Translations under genes and position numbers: made by a program
Notes under the pieces: generated by a model
Told to the model about the DNA's origin: nothing
What the model saw: only the letters and a program-made list of their open reading frames with translations
Database searches by the model: none
Part shown: positions 23,574 to 36,418 of the stretch, piece after piece
How positions within the stretch are numbered: position 1 is the first letter of the stretch
Layout: each line of letters starts with the position of its first letter
Source: Chimonanthus salicifolius
Lineage: Eukaryota > Streptophyta > Magnoliopsida > Laurales > Calycanthaceae
Length of the DNA stretch: 64,000 nucleotides
Assembly: GCA_013350335.1 (NCBI GenBank)
Contig: CM023542.1
Location: forward strand, 7,984,025-8,048,024
Reading direction: 5' to 3'

Positions 23574-24754
23574 GGATGTCCTTGCAAACAAGTTATAGAA
23601 TTCAATAATGGTAATGGAGTTAAAACATGTCTCATTTTCTTTGGGTGCATTATGAAGTTCAACCCTAATGAATCCAAAATTCCTAACAGTGTCCATGTGT
23701 TACGTCAGAGGAACCAATGACTTTGATTACATGCACATCTAAGTTGTCAGTTACATTGTGTTCCAACCAGACTGTTCCATTCCAATGTGTGTACCACAAT
23801 GGGGCCAACCAAATTCTATTCCACTATCTGTCCTGTTCTGAACAAGCCCAGTTCATTCCAGTGCCTGTACGATCTTTACTCTCTTCTCATTACAAATTTA
23901 AGTTCTGGGAAATAATAACCTATATGCATGTTTTGCCAAAGTGCATCGTTTGACCATCTTATGCATTTTTTACATAGATTAGAGTTAATTATTGAATGTA
24001 TCTATTTATTATTTAGTTTTTGACTGTTTTTCTTGTTTGTTATACTTTTAGAAGATTTATATCATTCATGCTGTATTTTCCAGAACAAAAGGCTGAAACA
24101 GCCAAAACATCAAAACTTTCCATTACGGGGGTAACCATAACAACTAGCAGAATGCATCTAACAACTTGGGTACATACAACTTACATATTGATGTCAGTCA
24201 GGACTATTAATAGGTGAAATAGATAGCCGTCAAACAGTGAAACTCGCTTTTACAACATAGAGAAAGTGCATACCTGAATTAGTATGTTTGTATGTAAGAT
24301 GTGTAAATACAAGAAACGTTGAAGATGAGACTGGGCCCTTACTAAGAAGTAAGTAAAATAAGTAAAGACCATCATGAAGAGCCAACCATAGGGAAATGCT
24401 AAACCCTTGATATCATGTTTAAAAAACTTGAAACTCAGACTCTACTCAGAAACCAATGAGGATAAGTAACTCGAGCAGTTTTCAACATGGATTGGAAAAA
24501 TTATGAGTCTACTGATGAATTGCTCAACCCAATCTCCAACTGAGTCAACTTAAGTAAGTCAACCTTTTATTTTCAAGTTTCAAAACTATGCTAAGGAAGT
24601 AAGGATACACATATCCTCATCAATTGATACACATCTCAAATTGACACCTATTCTTGTAAAAGTTGTAAGCACAATTAAATTGTAATAGATTAGATCTTTA
24701 GAATGAGACATACATGATAAACCTTTCTATTTTTCCATTTATTTGGTGAATTTT

Positions 24755-24930
24755 CATTATTATTATTATTATTATTGAAAGGTAACTATTTTATTGAAAA
24801 GAAAGAGAAGAAAACACCCACCGAGAGGCAAGACTGACAACCAACAAAAACAACAAGAGAAATTCCCAGAAAAGAAAGCTCAACTGCCAAAGAGCTGGAA
24901 AAGCAAGGACTATACAAAACAAACTGATAG
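24755..24930 (-). mobile_element. LINE 3' end, minus orientation
   Basis: Read on the minus strand it ends AATAAAATAGTTACCTTTC followed by a TAA-repeat tail, the same 3' end as the LINE at 7020-7608. It directly abuts an oppositely oriented LINE end. Confidence 0.65.
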
Positions 24931-25275
24931 GAGTTTGTGCAATATGGGTAACATCACTTTCACTCATACGCCTCGTTCAGTAAATTGTATTGCAGACTTC
25001 TTGGCGAAAGCTGGTGTTCATCTTCAAACACCGGCTTTGGAATTTTTCCCTCACGCCAACCTTGGGAGTTAGGGGTTTCGGACCTTCGGTGGTTTCAGTT
25101 CAGGGTGGATTATTTGATTTATCTTTTGTTGTATTTCTTGTTTCGGCTTAGGGTATTTTCTTTATTTCTTGTTCTTCTTCTTCACTCTGAGTATATATCT
25201 CCTATATTCAGATCCTTCTTATGTACTCCTTTCTTGTTTTAATGGTATTTAGTAGTTGATGTTTCAAAAAAAAAA
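24930..25275 (+). mobile_element. LINE 3' end, plus orientation
   Basis: Encodes TFTHTPRSVNCIADFLAKAG, the end of an L1-type RNase H domain, followed by about 200 bp of T-rich 3' UTR and poly-A (25265-25279). No upstream part remains. Confidence 0.75.
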
Positions 25276-25588
25276 AAAAACTAAATACAGCTTTCCTACA
25301 AAGCATACCTACAAATTGCTCAAATTGTAGGGCCCCCAAAGATTAAAGAAGTAAATGGGCACCACTACACAATGAATATTTGTGTTTTATTAGTTACCAA
25401 AATGAACAAGGACAATTCTAAGGCTCTCCATATATTAATTACAATATGTAAGTAATTGGGCCCCACTGTATATTTTTTTCATTGCAAGAGCATCATACCA
25501 AGGAACCATTATATAATGAGTATTTATGTCTTTCCATTAACAAAACGGAAAAGAACAATTTCAAGTTTCTCCATCTTTTCCCACTAGT

Positions 25589-25730
25589 GACATCCAAATA
25601 ACACTTTGAATACCCTAGGGAATGCCAAGTTCCTCAACTTGAATTCATAAACCTTTTTCTCACCGGTGACATCCACATAACACTTTGAATACCCTAGGGA
25701 ATGCCAAGTTCCTCAACTTGAATTCATAAA
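25589..25730. repeat. 79-bp-period tandem duplication
   Basis: Two near-identical copies beginning GACATCCA(A/C)ATAACAC at 25589 and 25668. Confidence 0.85.
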
Positions 25731-25744
25731 ATAGAGTGACTTAA

Positions 25745-26018
25745 AAAGTAAGGGAAGTAATAATAAGGTTGTTCCATGTGCCCCTCATCCAAAAATAGCC
25801 CAAGAAAAATCAAGCCCATTTATCCCTTGTTCCATTTGATGTCTTAACACCAATAACCTCCCAAACACCCAAACGTGGACTTCAAAAGTAAGGGAAGTTG
25901 TAATAAGGTGTTCTATGTGCCCCTCATCCAAAAATAGCCCAAGAAAAAGCAAGCTCATTTGTCCATTGCTCCATTTGGTCTTAACACCAACAATTTCCCA
26001 AATACCAAAACATGCACT
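25745..26018. repeat. 140-bp tandem duplication
   Basis: Two diverged copies beginning AAAGTAAGGGAAGT at 25745 and 25885, sharing TGTGCCCCTCATCC and AAAATAGCCCAAG blocks. Confidence 0.85.
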
Positions 26019-26999
26019 ACTTGGTTGTTTAGGAGTGGCTATCAGTCCATACAACCTTCGAGCATCCCATCCCCAACACGCGCCGCCACCCCCCCCAACT
26101 CTCTCTTTCTCGTTTGCAATAATGACAACAACTTTTTTTTTTGTGTGTGTGAGACAGAGAGAGGAGAGAGTCATGACCCCAGATTTAGGGAATTGATGAA
26201 GCCCACAATTACAAGGACCCCATTCAAGGTCATGATGATGAAATATATGAGGTACCTAGAAGAAAGCAAACAATAGATAGCCAAGGAGATGATCAATTAA
26301 AGGCTGACAAAGAACTTTGGCCGCACAATAGATCTATGGTTTAGCAAGGACCTATGCTACATTGAAACGATACCATCAGTAATTACTTTCATGCTTTCCA
26401 ACTCAAAAAAAAAAAGCCTAACAGTGCCTAAATACAAGATTGGGTGCACTAGATGGGTTAATAAATGACCATTCGATGAGCCCAAGTTTGAGTATTTTTT
26501 ATAAAGGGAAGGGGGGTCATGACCGACATTTGTTGGAGGATCAAGAAGAAAAGTAATATAAATAAACACATGCAATAAGGACTGCAAGTACCGCACATCC
26601 TATTCCAGTTGGTGCTTAAATGTAATTAAGTATAGCATATCCAATTTTAGTTGGTTTCGTGCTTATAAATTGCACCCACAAGCTTTAACTCTGGTAGTGT
26701 CTCCACATGGTTTTGGCTTGTTCACTTGTTTCTATACTCCAATATGATATGGATTTTGTGGATTGAATGGAAAATTTTCAATCAATTACCTTAGATCTCC
26801 TTATTACTACTTGAGCTATGTTAATGTGCCCAAAAGTTGATCAAGAATCAGAACTCATAAATCAAAACCAAATGAGAACAAAATTAACCAAATCTGCTAT
26901 AGGTATTATGCAGCTTAAAAAGGGGAAATAAGATGAAAAAATAAGTATCTCCCTAAGAATAATGTAAAGACTCCAACTAACCAGGAAGAATTTGTACAA

Positions 27000-28480
27000 C
27001 TTTTAACTTCATACAAAAAAAGGGGTTAAAATACAATTACCGAGCAAATGAAAAACCAGATGTTAGAATTTACATATCAAATCTCACCAAAGTAAAGTTT
27101 AAACTCTATTAAAACATTGAGGGAATTTCCAAACAGCAATAACTACGAAAGGCTGAAGTTGTAAGCAAAATTCCAACAAAATGACGCTAGGAAGAGAAAT
27201 TCTAAATCCATTATCTCTAGCAATGTTTCTACAAGACACAGTCAATCACTTCCCACAAATATACAGTTAAGGCCTAATAATCTTCCTTCCATTCAAGACA
27301 CATCCAATCCAAAATATTGGGTTTTGGGTTGGGGCAATTTGATAAACATACCCACTGCTATAACAAAACTTGGTCATCTTGAACTATGCCATCCTAGGCA
27401 ATGTTGCAGGCATCCAACAGCACTGGGATCTTTTCAATACCCAGTCTTGAACCATTTTCTACTTCTATGGTGACCCATCAGGATGTAAACAGTAGCACCC
27501 TTCATTCCTTCCCCAACCGTTGCCGCCCATATTACCCAACCAATTCGAACTTCCAACTGTTTTTCCAACAATCATTATCCTTTTAATTTCTATAAAAGGG
27601 GAAAAGGGGTTTTGGATTCAGACATGGGATTCCCTAAGAGAGTTTCTCTCGGGACTTCAACACCAATGTCTCAGGCAAAAACATTGCAAACTCAGGCATG
27701 CTAATATATCCGAACGGACATGAAGCCCGGAGATCATTCCGTTGGTTTTCTCTCGTTTTGGGGCTCCCTATCTCTTGTCTGAGAACCAGAAACCGAACTC
27801 TGTTTCCAGTTGTTTCTCTATTTTCTACTCACCTTTCCAGACAGCGACCAAATAGTGTCATCGCCCTTTTGTGGGAGCCAAAAATGCGATCTCCGTTCCA
27901 AACGACAACCCCCTGCTCGGTTTTCTTTCAGACCAAACTCAACAGTGTGACCTCTCCGAAAGTCAGCCAGCTAGGGGATGGAACCAGAACACCTGCATGC
28001 TGCAGCCTCTGGAGTCCAACATCTCCTAGGCAGAACGTGAGCCCGGTTCAGTCCCTATTTTTTACTTATTAATTGTAACCCGGGCCCTGAGTAATTACTC
28101 CAGACTCAGACACTGAGTCATCAGTGAGTTGAGTATTTGGGATCAGCTTTCTACTCCATTCACCTTCATCCAAACAGACCCCTCCCATGTACATATTACA
28201 GAGAAACCCACAAGGCTCATCACTTACCACATACAACTAAACTGGCATTTAAAAAATAATAATAATAATAAGCGAATCACATATAGCAATAGATCTAGAA
28301 AAATCACCATCTCCGCATCAACAACAATGATAATGATAGTGGTCGAGTGCTTGTGATGTCGTATTTTAATAATAAGAACTAAAACGGTGAAGATAATCTA
28401 TGGAATCACCAATGACAAAAAGCAACAAATCTAAACAGAAAATGATTCCGAAGAAATAAAATAAATGCAAAAGGTAGAAG
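27000..28480. other. Upstream region of DCD copy A, probable 5'UTR intron
   Basis: About 27120-27310 aligns by eye with 37440-37740 upstream of copy B (shared blocks such as CCACAAATAT and TTATCTTCCTT equivalents), so the ancient tandem duplication included DNA far upstream of the coding start. This suggests a long intron in the 5' untranslated region. No ORF of recognisable family lies here. Confidence 0.4.
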
Positions 28481-28610
28481 AAGATCAACGTGGCAATCAT
28501 GCACGGAGAAGAAAGCTTGAAAAAGGTTCAAGAGAATCATGCTGCAAGAAAGATTCATCCAATCGATGGAGGAAAGGAAGAGGTGAAAAGGGTGGAAAAG
28601 GGAGTGAAAG

Positions 28611-28810
28611 AGGGAAAATACCCGAAAGAAGAGAGAATCACCAGGCGTACGGTCGATGAAAGAAGAAGATGAAACCTTCCCGCTGTTAGCCTTTTAGTGA
28701 AGAGAAGCCGAGGGAAAACACCCGAAAGAAGAGAGAATCACCAGCGTACGGTCGATGAAAGAAGAAGATGAAACCTTCCGCCGTTGGCCTTTTAGTGAAC
28801 AGTAGCCGAG
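28611..28810. repeat. Tandem 100-bp duplication at the presumed 5' end of DCD copy A
   Basis: Two 100-bp copies (28611-28710 and 28711-28810) beginning AGGGAAAA(T/C)ACCCGAAAGA and ending AGCCGAG, with only a few differences. A matching GGCGGAAG segment near 41400 upstream of copy B suggests this is the 5' untranslated exon region. Confidence 0.88.
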
Positions 28811-28828
28811 AAAAGGCGATCGTATCGG

Positions 28829-28838
28829 TTATAAATAG
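28829..28838 (-). promoter_or_regulatory. TATA-box candidate of DCD copy A
   Basis: A minus-strand CTATTTATAA lies just upstream of the duplicated presumed 5'UTR block, in fairly GC-balanced DNA. Confidence 0.4.
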
Positions 28839-29068
28839 AGCTGGGACATCTTAATTTACTAAAATACCCTTCCACTTTTGTCCGCATGAAAATTACCTTT
28901 TCAGGTAATAAAAAATTAAAACCCGTGATTCAAAAACTTAAAACGAAGATAAGAAATTAATTTTAATTGAGCTCGAAAATTCAGTAATTTTTAAATTTTT
29001 AATTCAATAAAAATCATAAATTTTTAAAAAATATATATATAATTGAAATGTGTCAACTTGAACAAATC

Positions 29069-29850
29069 TGTGATATCCTGACCCATAAGCCAGAGGCCAA
29101 GCCCTAGATAGGATAATCTAAGTGAAACTGGGCCCTGTCGGACGGGCCAGTAGAGTGGGCCGGTCTGATCTGATAGCCCAGTAGTGGGTGGGAGTTGTAG
29201 CAAGTTCCACATCGAAAGTTGAGGAGTTTGAGAGGGGGTTTATAAGTAACCTTGCTCCTTCAAACCAGCAAGACTCGTTTTGGACCTGGACTTGGGCCAG
29301 GTCCGATCCAAAAACCGTGGTGGCTCGCGCGTGTGCACGTGTGTGCTCGTGTGGGCCCAAAGCGGACAGTATCTTGCTGGGCCGAGCCCCAAGCCCTTTT
29401 TATTGGTCGGGTTGTTACAAATGGTGTCAAACTTCGGGTTCTACACTCGAACTGTGTGGGTGTACTGCCTTCTACTGGGTTCATTAGGTCGAGCCAAGAG
29501 CGGCTTTGGGCTTTAGAGGGGTGGATTGTGATATCCTGACCCATGAGCTAGAGGCCAGGCCCTAGATAGGCTGATCCAAGTGAAACTGGGCCCTGTCGAA
29601 CGGGCCAGTAGAGTGGGTCGGTAGAATCCGACAGCCCATTAGTGGGTGGGAGTTGTGGAAAGTCCCACATCGGAAGTTGAGGAGTTTGAGAAAAGGTTTA
29701 TAAATAGTCTTGCTCCCTCAAACCATCAAGACGCGTTTTGGACCAGGACTTGGGCCGGTCCGATCCAAAAACCGTGCGAGCTCCCGCATGTGCACGTGTG
29801 GGCCGAAAGCGGACAGTATCTTGCTGGGCCGAGCCCCAAGCCCTTTTTTT
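29069..29850 (+). mobile_element. Miniature LTR retroelement (TRIM-like)
   Basis: Left LTR 29069-29419 starts TGTGATATCC and ends TTACA. It is followed by a primer-binding-site-like AATGGTGTCA, close to the usual TGGTATCA. The internal part is only about 107 bp and ends in a purine tract, AGAGGGGTGGAT. The second LTR starts at 29527 and runs to about 29850, where its last ~25 bp are missing. There is no coding capacity. Such short non-coding LTR elements are called TRIMs. Confidence 0.8.
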
Positions 29851-29912
29851 GAGTCAGACAAAACGATAATTATTAATTCACTGATGATTCACGCGATGAA
29901 TCAAACACCCAA

Positions 29913-30079
29913 TTTTTTTTTTTTTTTTTTGACATGTGGAAAACCGCGGCATACCTAGCGTAAAACCCCCGCGGGTGGACCCCTATCCCTAAGACACACC
30001 AAGGTTAGGCCATGGGGACTCGAACCTATGACCTCCGGCTTCCTGAGTCCGGAGGAAACCAACTGAGCTACACCTATTC
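29913..30079 (-). mobile_element. tRNA-derived SINE, family 1
   Basis: On the minus strand: A box TGTAGCTCAGTTGG, B box GGTTCGAGTCC, the family body CCATGGCCTAACCTTGGTG and a poly-A tail (T run 29913-29930). No clean target duplication, only a weak candidate. Confidence 0.85.
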
Positions 30080-30089
30080 TCATACTCAA

Positions 30090-32077
30090 AAACTTAAAAT
30101 TTTCACACATTCTCCATAAATTTCATTCTCCAACAATAACCACACTTCATTGAATATTCAACATTTAACATACTTTCAAATTTCATAAATCACAAATAAA
30201 AAGGAAAAATGAGTTTTTTTTTTTGAATTTACATGTGAGAAATTATTTAGATATTTAGATATTAATACCTTGATAAATGAAATTCTTCTTAAAAAATCCT
30301 GTAAAAACTTGTACAAATGAACGATCTAACATCTCAATCGACTTTAAATGAAAAATAGAAAAAAAATTACTTCAAATCAATATCCAAATTGTAAAAAAAA
30401 GGAAATTGATAGTATTTCTCTCCCTCACCTAACCTAAGCACTTGGCCAGGTGTTAAAATCTTGATATTGGCTGATATCTCGAGTGGAAAATTTCTCTCCT
30501 ATTCTTTTTCGTTAATTAAAATCACTAATATCGATCGATAACAATGATATACTATAAATATCCGTCTATACATATTATAATATATAAAAGTTTGAAAAAC
30601 TGATTTATATCCTAAACTTTGCTACGGCTGCACACGAGAGAATGACCATGGGGTACCGTCTCAGCCGCATCACACCCGCGCGCACTGCCTGACATTTTTC
30701 CTTCAACGAATGGACCCATTACTTTCACCTTAGATTGGGTGACCCATTTAGGAAAAGGTACCCTAAATTTGGCTGAGATGGCATATACTGGTCCAGTGGT
30801 CCCATACTCCCATGGATCTAGTTTTAAAAAAACTAGGCCCCACAATGCTCAGACAGTGACACTTACGTGCCAAATCTACCATCGACCAACAGCAATACAA
30901 AGAGATTAATATTTGGCAAACACGCATATCTACCGACCCTCCCATAGTCCATGTGAAGAATTAGATTGAAAAGGTCTATACTTTATAGAAAAAAAGCCTC
31001 CACAATAAAACACTGATATGATTTCACTTTCCTCTTATTCTTAATTTTTTTTAAGTAAATAAAATTAGAGAAAAAAATTAAAAACCTAAATATGGCCATA
31101 TTTTTGTTTAAAAAATATCTTTTTTTTATAAAAATATTATACCGAGAGCCAAAATTTCGATATGAATAAAATAAGTCTATTTTAAATGAAAATAAAAATA
31201 TCAATATGCAAAATACCTAATATAAAATTCATAAACCTATAGTGTCATGCATCTACTTCTATTAGAATTTATAAATTTTTTATTTAAAAAAAATCTAAGA
31301 TTTCATTAAATTATTAAAATATTAGAAAAATCACACAAACACCGATCACTTTTCATTTGATTCAATATTATATATTATTTCATTATTTTTTCTAAAAGAA
31401 ACTCCAAAATGAAAAACACTGAATATTATTTCAATTAATTATTTTCATAAAAACTCCAAAATAAAGATTAGAACAAACATTGAAAGAAAAAAAAAATTGA
31501 TGAAAATAACTCAAAATGGACAAATATCAAAGGAAAAAGGTTTAAAATTGATAAATACATTTCACAGTTAAGAACTTGCTTATAAACATTCCTAAAAATG
31601 CAAGATTTGAAACAACATTTCTTGAAAAAAAAAAATTGTGAAAGTAAACCGAATTTATGTCTTATTAGCTGACACGAGCCATATGATACAACCAAATTAT
31701 CAGCCACATTTTTCACACCTATATATCCCAAAAATTGAGAACATAAAGCATCTCTACTTCATCCCCATCTTTACCATTGGCGAATCAGGATCGTCTAGAA
31801 AAGTGCTCCATAGAGCACTGCTTTAGACTATCCTCAATACAGTTCTGCCATTGGTGGGTATATTCCCATATGGCTTGACAAAGCTCATTGTCGAGACCAT
31901 TTAAGCTGGCTGAAGGATGATCAATTCATGTACACACATGATAAACAATTCCTCAGTACCAACATGAGGTCAATTTCAATCCAACCCAGTGTCATTACAG
32001 AAACCTGGGTCCCTACCTTGTGCGGATTGCTGATTTAAGAATTTTACCCATGAGAGGGAGCTCTCTTCAGCCCATTG

Positions 32078-32110
<33 letters not shown>

Positions 32111-33396
32111 GGTCGCGACAGCAATTTTTCTAGAGGCTCACTACCAGAAATCAGCTACAACGGATCATTCTCTATGATTTTGAAGTCCATCCAAAAAGAG
32201 ATGAAGTGGCACAGTGAAATGGGATCAAATCAAAGTGAGAAACTATGTATCATAGAAATTCATAAAAGCATTAAAAAGTATATACAATTACAGACACGAA
32301 AAGCATCCGTACCACTACTACACCTTGAAAACAACAATACCAAGCTAAATGAATCCAGTAGCCTCCAATGAAACTTAAAGCGGATTTATGCAAGCGGCTC
32401 TACTCAGATGTCACTCAAAACGATCACACTCTGGACACTTACGCAAAAACTTGAGGGGCTTGTTATCAACCCAGTAGTTGCTGCTGCAAAATCTCGTTGC
32501 CTTTTAATAGAACAAAATTAATTACCTGATGATTGGACCAAGACCAACTGCAAAGTTTTCTTTCAGCCATTGAGTTACTGTAGCTGCAGCAGCATAAATT
32601 TGAGGTACTTTTCATCTACATGGTAGTTGTTGTGGCCGCAAATCCCACTACTTGAAGCCTAAACAGTTGGCAAAATATATAACCTGATGCTGAAACCACC
32701 TAGTTTTCATTCGGATTCAGCTATGGAGATACTGTAGCTTCTGTTGTACAAACTTCAATTTTTATCTACGTGGTAATTGCTTCCGCAAAAACCATTACAT
32801 GATTCCTTGGCTGCTGGTGCAAAATATATTACCTGATGATTGGATCAAGAACAAGACCAACTGTCGAGTTTTCAATTCAGAGACATTGAGATACTTTCAG
32901 CTAGTTGCCAACTTACACGAAACCTTCTACTGAGGATAAGATTTAAAATTTAATGCAGATGCACATGCTCGGCCACGTGAAAAATGGAATAGAATCATCC
33001 GGTGTAACTTTCACTTGTACACTTTTTGCCAAAAGAAACTACCTTTTAACCTCCTGACGAGACTTGTTTTCATCTTTCTTTCATCTCCTCGAACTCTTTA
33101 GCCAAATCAATATCGTTGTTAACTGACAAGAAACAGTTGTTTAAATGTTACACTCAACCTTTACCATCCACATGTATGACTGGAAAGGTCTGTTTAGCAT
33201 TGCCAGCCTCTTCAGTAACCTTTCTTTTTCTTTCTTTGCATTTAGAATTTTCAACAGAGATGCCACAACAAACATTTGCAGATAACCTACTTGTATTTCC
33301 CTCGCTTGCAACATTTTCAATTGGAAACTAACTCAACACTGGGCTCAATAGATAACTCTGTCATTTGCTTTATCAATTGTAGTTTGGCAATTGCTG
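30090..33396. other. Intergenic DNA and downstream region of DCD copy B
   Basis: Mostly AT-rich with no gene. A GA microsatellite lies at 32078-32103. A short block near 32378-32430 matches the 3' flank of copy A (18204-18255). Between it and the copy B stop are three degenerate repeats starting near 32522, 32681 and 32829, each opening with an ACCTGATG(A/C)TG-like phrase. Confidence 0.5.
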
Positions 33397-36156
33397 TTAT
33401 CTTGGCATACACCCAGTTTTCTGGTCCTCTCTATTTCTAATGGGTGCCTCACTGACTTTAGTATTTCCTTCACCTTCCACATTGGTATTCTTATCGGTGC
33501 CAACAGCAGGAGGGTCCATGCTAAAAGAAGGTCTTATCAGTTTTCTCCTCTTGGTCTTCCCAGGACTGCCACCATCACAGACCATCACTTCTTTATTACC
33601 TGCAGCTTTCTGAGCATCACTCCTCCGCTTAAAATCCAAGAATGGGCCTTTGTTGCCCTCCTCAACTGTCATGTCACTGTTTCCCAAGTCAACTTCATTA
33701 TCAAAATCATCAGTAGTGCTCACATCCATCTCTGTTGTGCAACCAGCACGCTTGCCATTATTCTGCATATTCCATGATTTAGATTTTTTCATTGATTGCC
33801 ACCAGCCTTTACTTCTCTGAGATAATTGCTCCATGAATTCACTGACGGATAAATCATCATCAGATTCATAGCTTAAGTCATCTTGTGGACTGGCTTCTGC
33901 AGCGAAAGACAAGCGAGAAAATACGCTGGTTTTCTTGTCGTAAGAATCAGAATGGAAACTAGAATCATCAATATTTGGAAAGTACTCTTCATGTGTTGGA
34001 TGACTGAAACCATGCCCCTCTCCATCACCACTTCCATACAAATACACTAACTTTCGATTATACTCTTGTATGCTTGATGGATGCTTGTCTGAATCATTTG
34101 AAAGTCGTGCATGGTATACAGTTCTTGAAAACCTCTCAGCTTCTGATAAAGGAACTGTTGCAGCAGATGGTTCAAAATATCGACCCTGCATTCCTTCATG
34201 ACCACCTTCATGCTGAAATGCTGCAGGATAGTGGTCATCACACAAATGCAAATGACCTTTTCCAGGACTGCATGGAAAAGATGAGTCCATGATACTCTTT
34301 TTCCCATAGCCACTGATTCCCAATAAAGGAACATAGGGCTCATACTGCTCTGGCAAGGATAAGCCTTCATAACCACCAAGAATGGTAGAGTCTTTTTTCA
34401 TGTGAAAAGATCTCCTTCCTGAGAAAGCAATGCTGGAATTTGAGGGGTCATAATGCTCAGGAAAGGGTGAGCGTCTATAATCTTCAGAGTTAGGAGCTAC
34501 ATTCACACTCAAGTAGTTGAAGGAAGAAGAGTTTAAGTCATCTAGATCACGGGGAGATTGATGGAAGTGCGTTCTAGAGAAAGGGAGGGAACTATCAGGT
34601 AAGTTCCTCGAGTAAGCTGCAACTTCTTGAGTTGATGAAGCATTATGATCAACACCTACAAAAGAAGATGATGGCTTGTACTGAAAACTCAGAGCCCCGC
34701 GATTGTAAGGATGATGGCGAGGGCTAGAAAGTAAGTTGCTCACATGAGTACCATCATTATGAACCATCGATGCTATTGGATTTGACATTTGAAACTCAGA
34801 TGAGCAGGGAATAGTCAAAGATAACCTCTCATCACCCATAGTATCAATTGCATTCACAAATGTACTCTTAGAGTACCCAGAACAATTTAGATTGGGCTTA
34901 GGTAGATCGTAGTAATCACTCAAATAACCTTGTTCTGTATTGTTTTCCATGTCCTTCTCATTCTTTAACCTATCATTTGTTACAGTTACCCTAATGCTAC
35001 CATTCAAACCATAAGTCTTGGACAATTTCTTGGCTTTGTTGGCAGTTCCTATACTTCGATGGATTTTAGTCCTCCGTGATCGAAATAACTCTAATAACTT
35101 GTGAACCTACAACATTCAGGAAACAGGCAACTCCATGATACATAATATACAATAAATATAAAAGTCCTAAAACTTCATGAGAATAGCAAAAGTGCAAACC
35201 TGCTCTAAAGACAGATAAAATTCGAATTTGTTTGCAGTGTAGTAGTTATCTTCAATAGCAGCAGAGAATTCGTGTTCATATAGTGGACGGCAGGACCACA
35301 TTACCTTGAAACGTATCTGAATAAAAACAAGGTAGCAAAAGGGGGAAAAACACAAAGTTGGGTGACCATCCCTTCCAAAACTGCCTTGAATGGTAGAATA
35401 CTGTACTTTCCATTTAATAAATAAATGCAATCACACAGTCAGAACAAACTATGAGGACTTGCATGGTTGTTAACCCAAGTTAACACACTGTTTTCTTGGG
35501 CCTTAACTTCACAAGAGTCATAACCCAATGTAACTCGCAGTTTCTCAGGCCCTGAGTTCTTATATGAGGGTCCCCTGTTCTGATGAACTGGATTGTAAAT
35601 CTGACCAGTGCTGATATTTAAAACATAACTCAAAACTATTGCTGACAGGGAATTCCCTACTGCAGGGTTAAGAGAAACTGCGATAACAGTGTGTTAAGTA
35701 AAAACTGAACTGCTCATCAAATGATGCTTTAATAGAATACCAGTCATTTATGGGGCAGATTCTATCAATTACGAAGTGCAACAGACCAGAAAACTATAAC
35801 AAGACCATGGGTCACAGGTACAAGGCTCATATATCCTTGCTCACAACAACCTTAGATCCACCATTTCATACCTGTGCTGGTAATTTCTTTGTTGCTGTAT
35901 TTGATGTCCATGGTTCAATATTTAAAGCACCGTCAGAAGCTGCAATAAACACTCCATAAAGCTTCCTCTCCTCATGTTCAAATAAAAATAGCACCATTCC
36001 AGGTTTGATTGTCTTCACAAAAGATGTCATAGAAGCTGGAAGAGCAAAGATCTTCCTCTTAAAACATTCTTGCTTTGTCGCATGGTTGCACATGAAAATT
36101 GCACCACAGAATGTGGAACCATGTCCTGCAACACAGCTGTCCTCGTCGAACTCCAT
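33397..36156 (-). CDS. DCD-domain protein, copy B
   Basis: Encodes a predicted 703-aa paralog of copy A. Minus-strand exons are 35872-36156 (95 codons), 35200-35316 (39 codons) and 33397-35106; exons 1 and 2 match copy A in length exactly. The DCD domain starts at GAIFMCN (residue 17) and continues through FALP, LFLFEHEERKLYGVF, CRPLYEHEF and a VHKLLELF segment after intron 2. A basic RSRRTKIHR stretch follows, which copy A has lost. The rest is Ser/Tyr-rich with a conserved SVFSRLSF, FLDFKRR and a basic KTKRRKLIRPSF near the C-terminus. The first intron is 555 bp. The last residues differ from copy A, because homology stops a few codons before the stop. Role: probably stress or cell-death signalling, by family. 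Confidence 0.9.
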
Positions 36157-36418
36157 GGATATCCTTGCAAACAAGTACAGAATTCAATAATGGTAATGGA
36201 GTTAAGACATGCCTCATTTGCCTTTGATGCACAACAAATTTACCACAAAATCCACATTTTATATAATGGTCCATTTGGAGTTGGCTCAAAGGAAACAAAG
36301 CCTTGTTTGATGACATTCCTTCAACATATGTGTGTATTTAGAGCTTACACGTTGTGATGTTAGTTCTATTTAATATGTGAAATAGATTATTATTGAAACT
36401 TTGAAATTAGTTTTTACT

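Noticed and set aside
29188..29539. Several overlapping 80-100 codon ORFs
   Set aside because: They lie in the TRIM LTR and interior and match no protein family.
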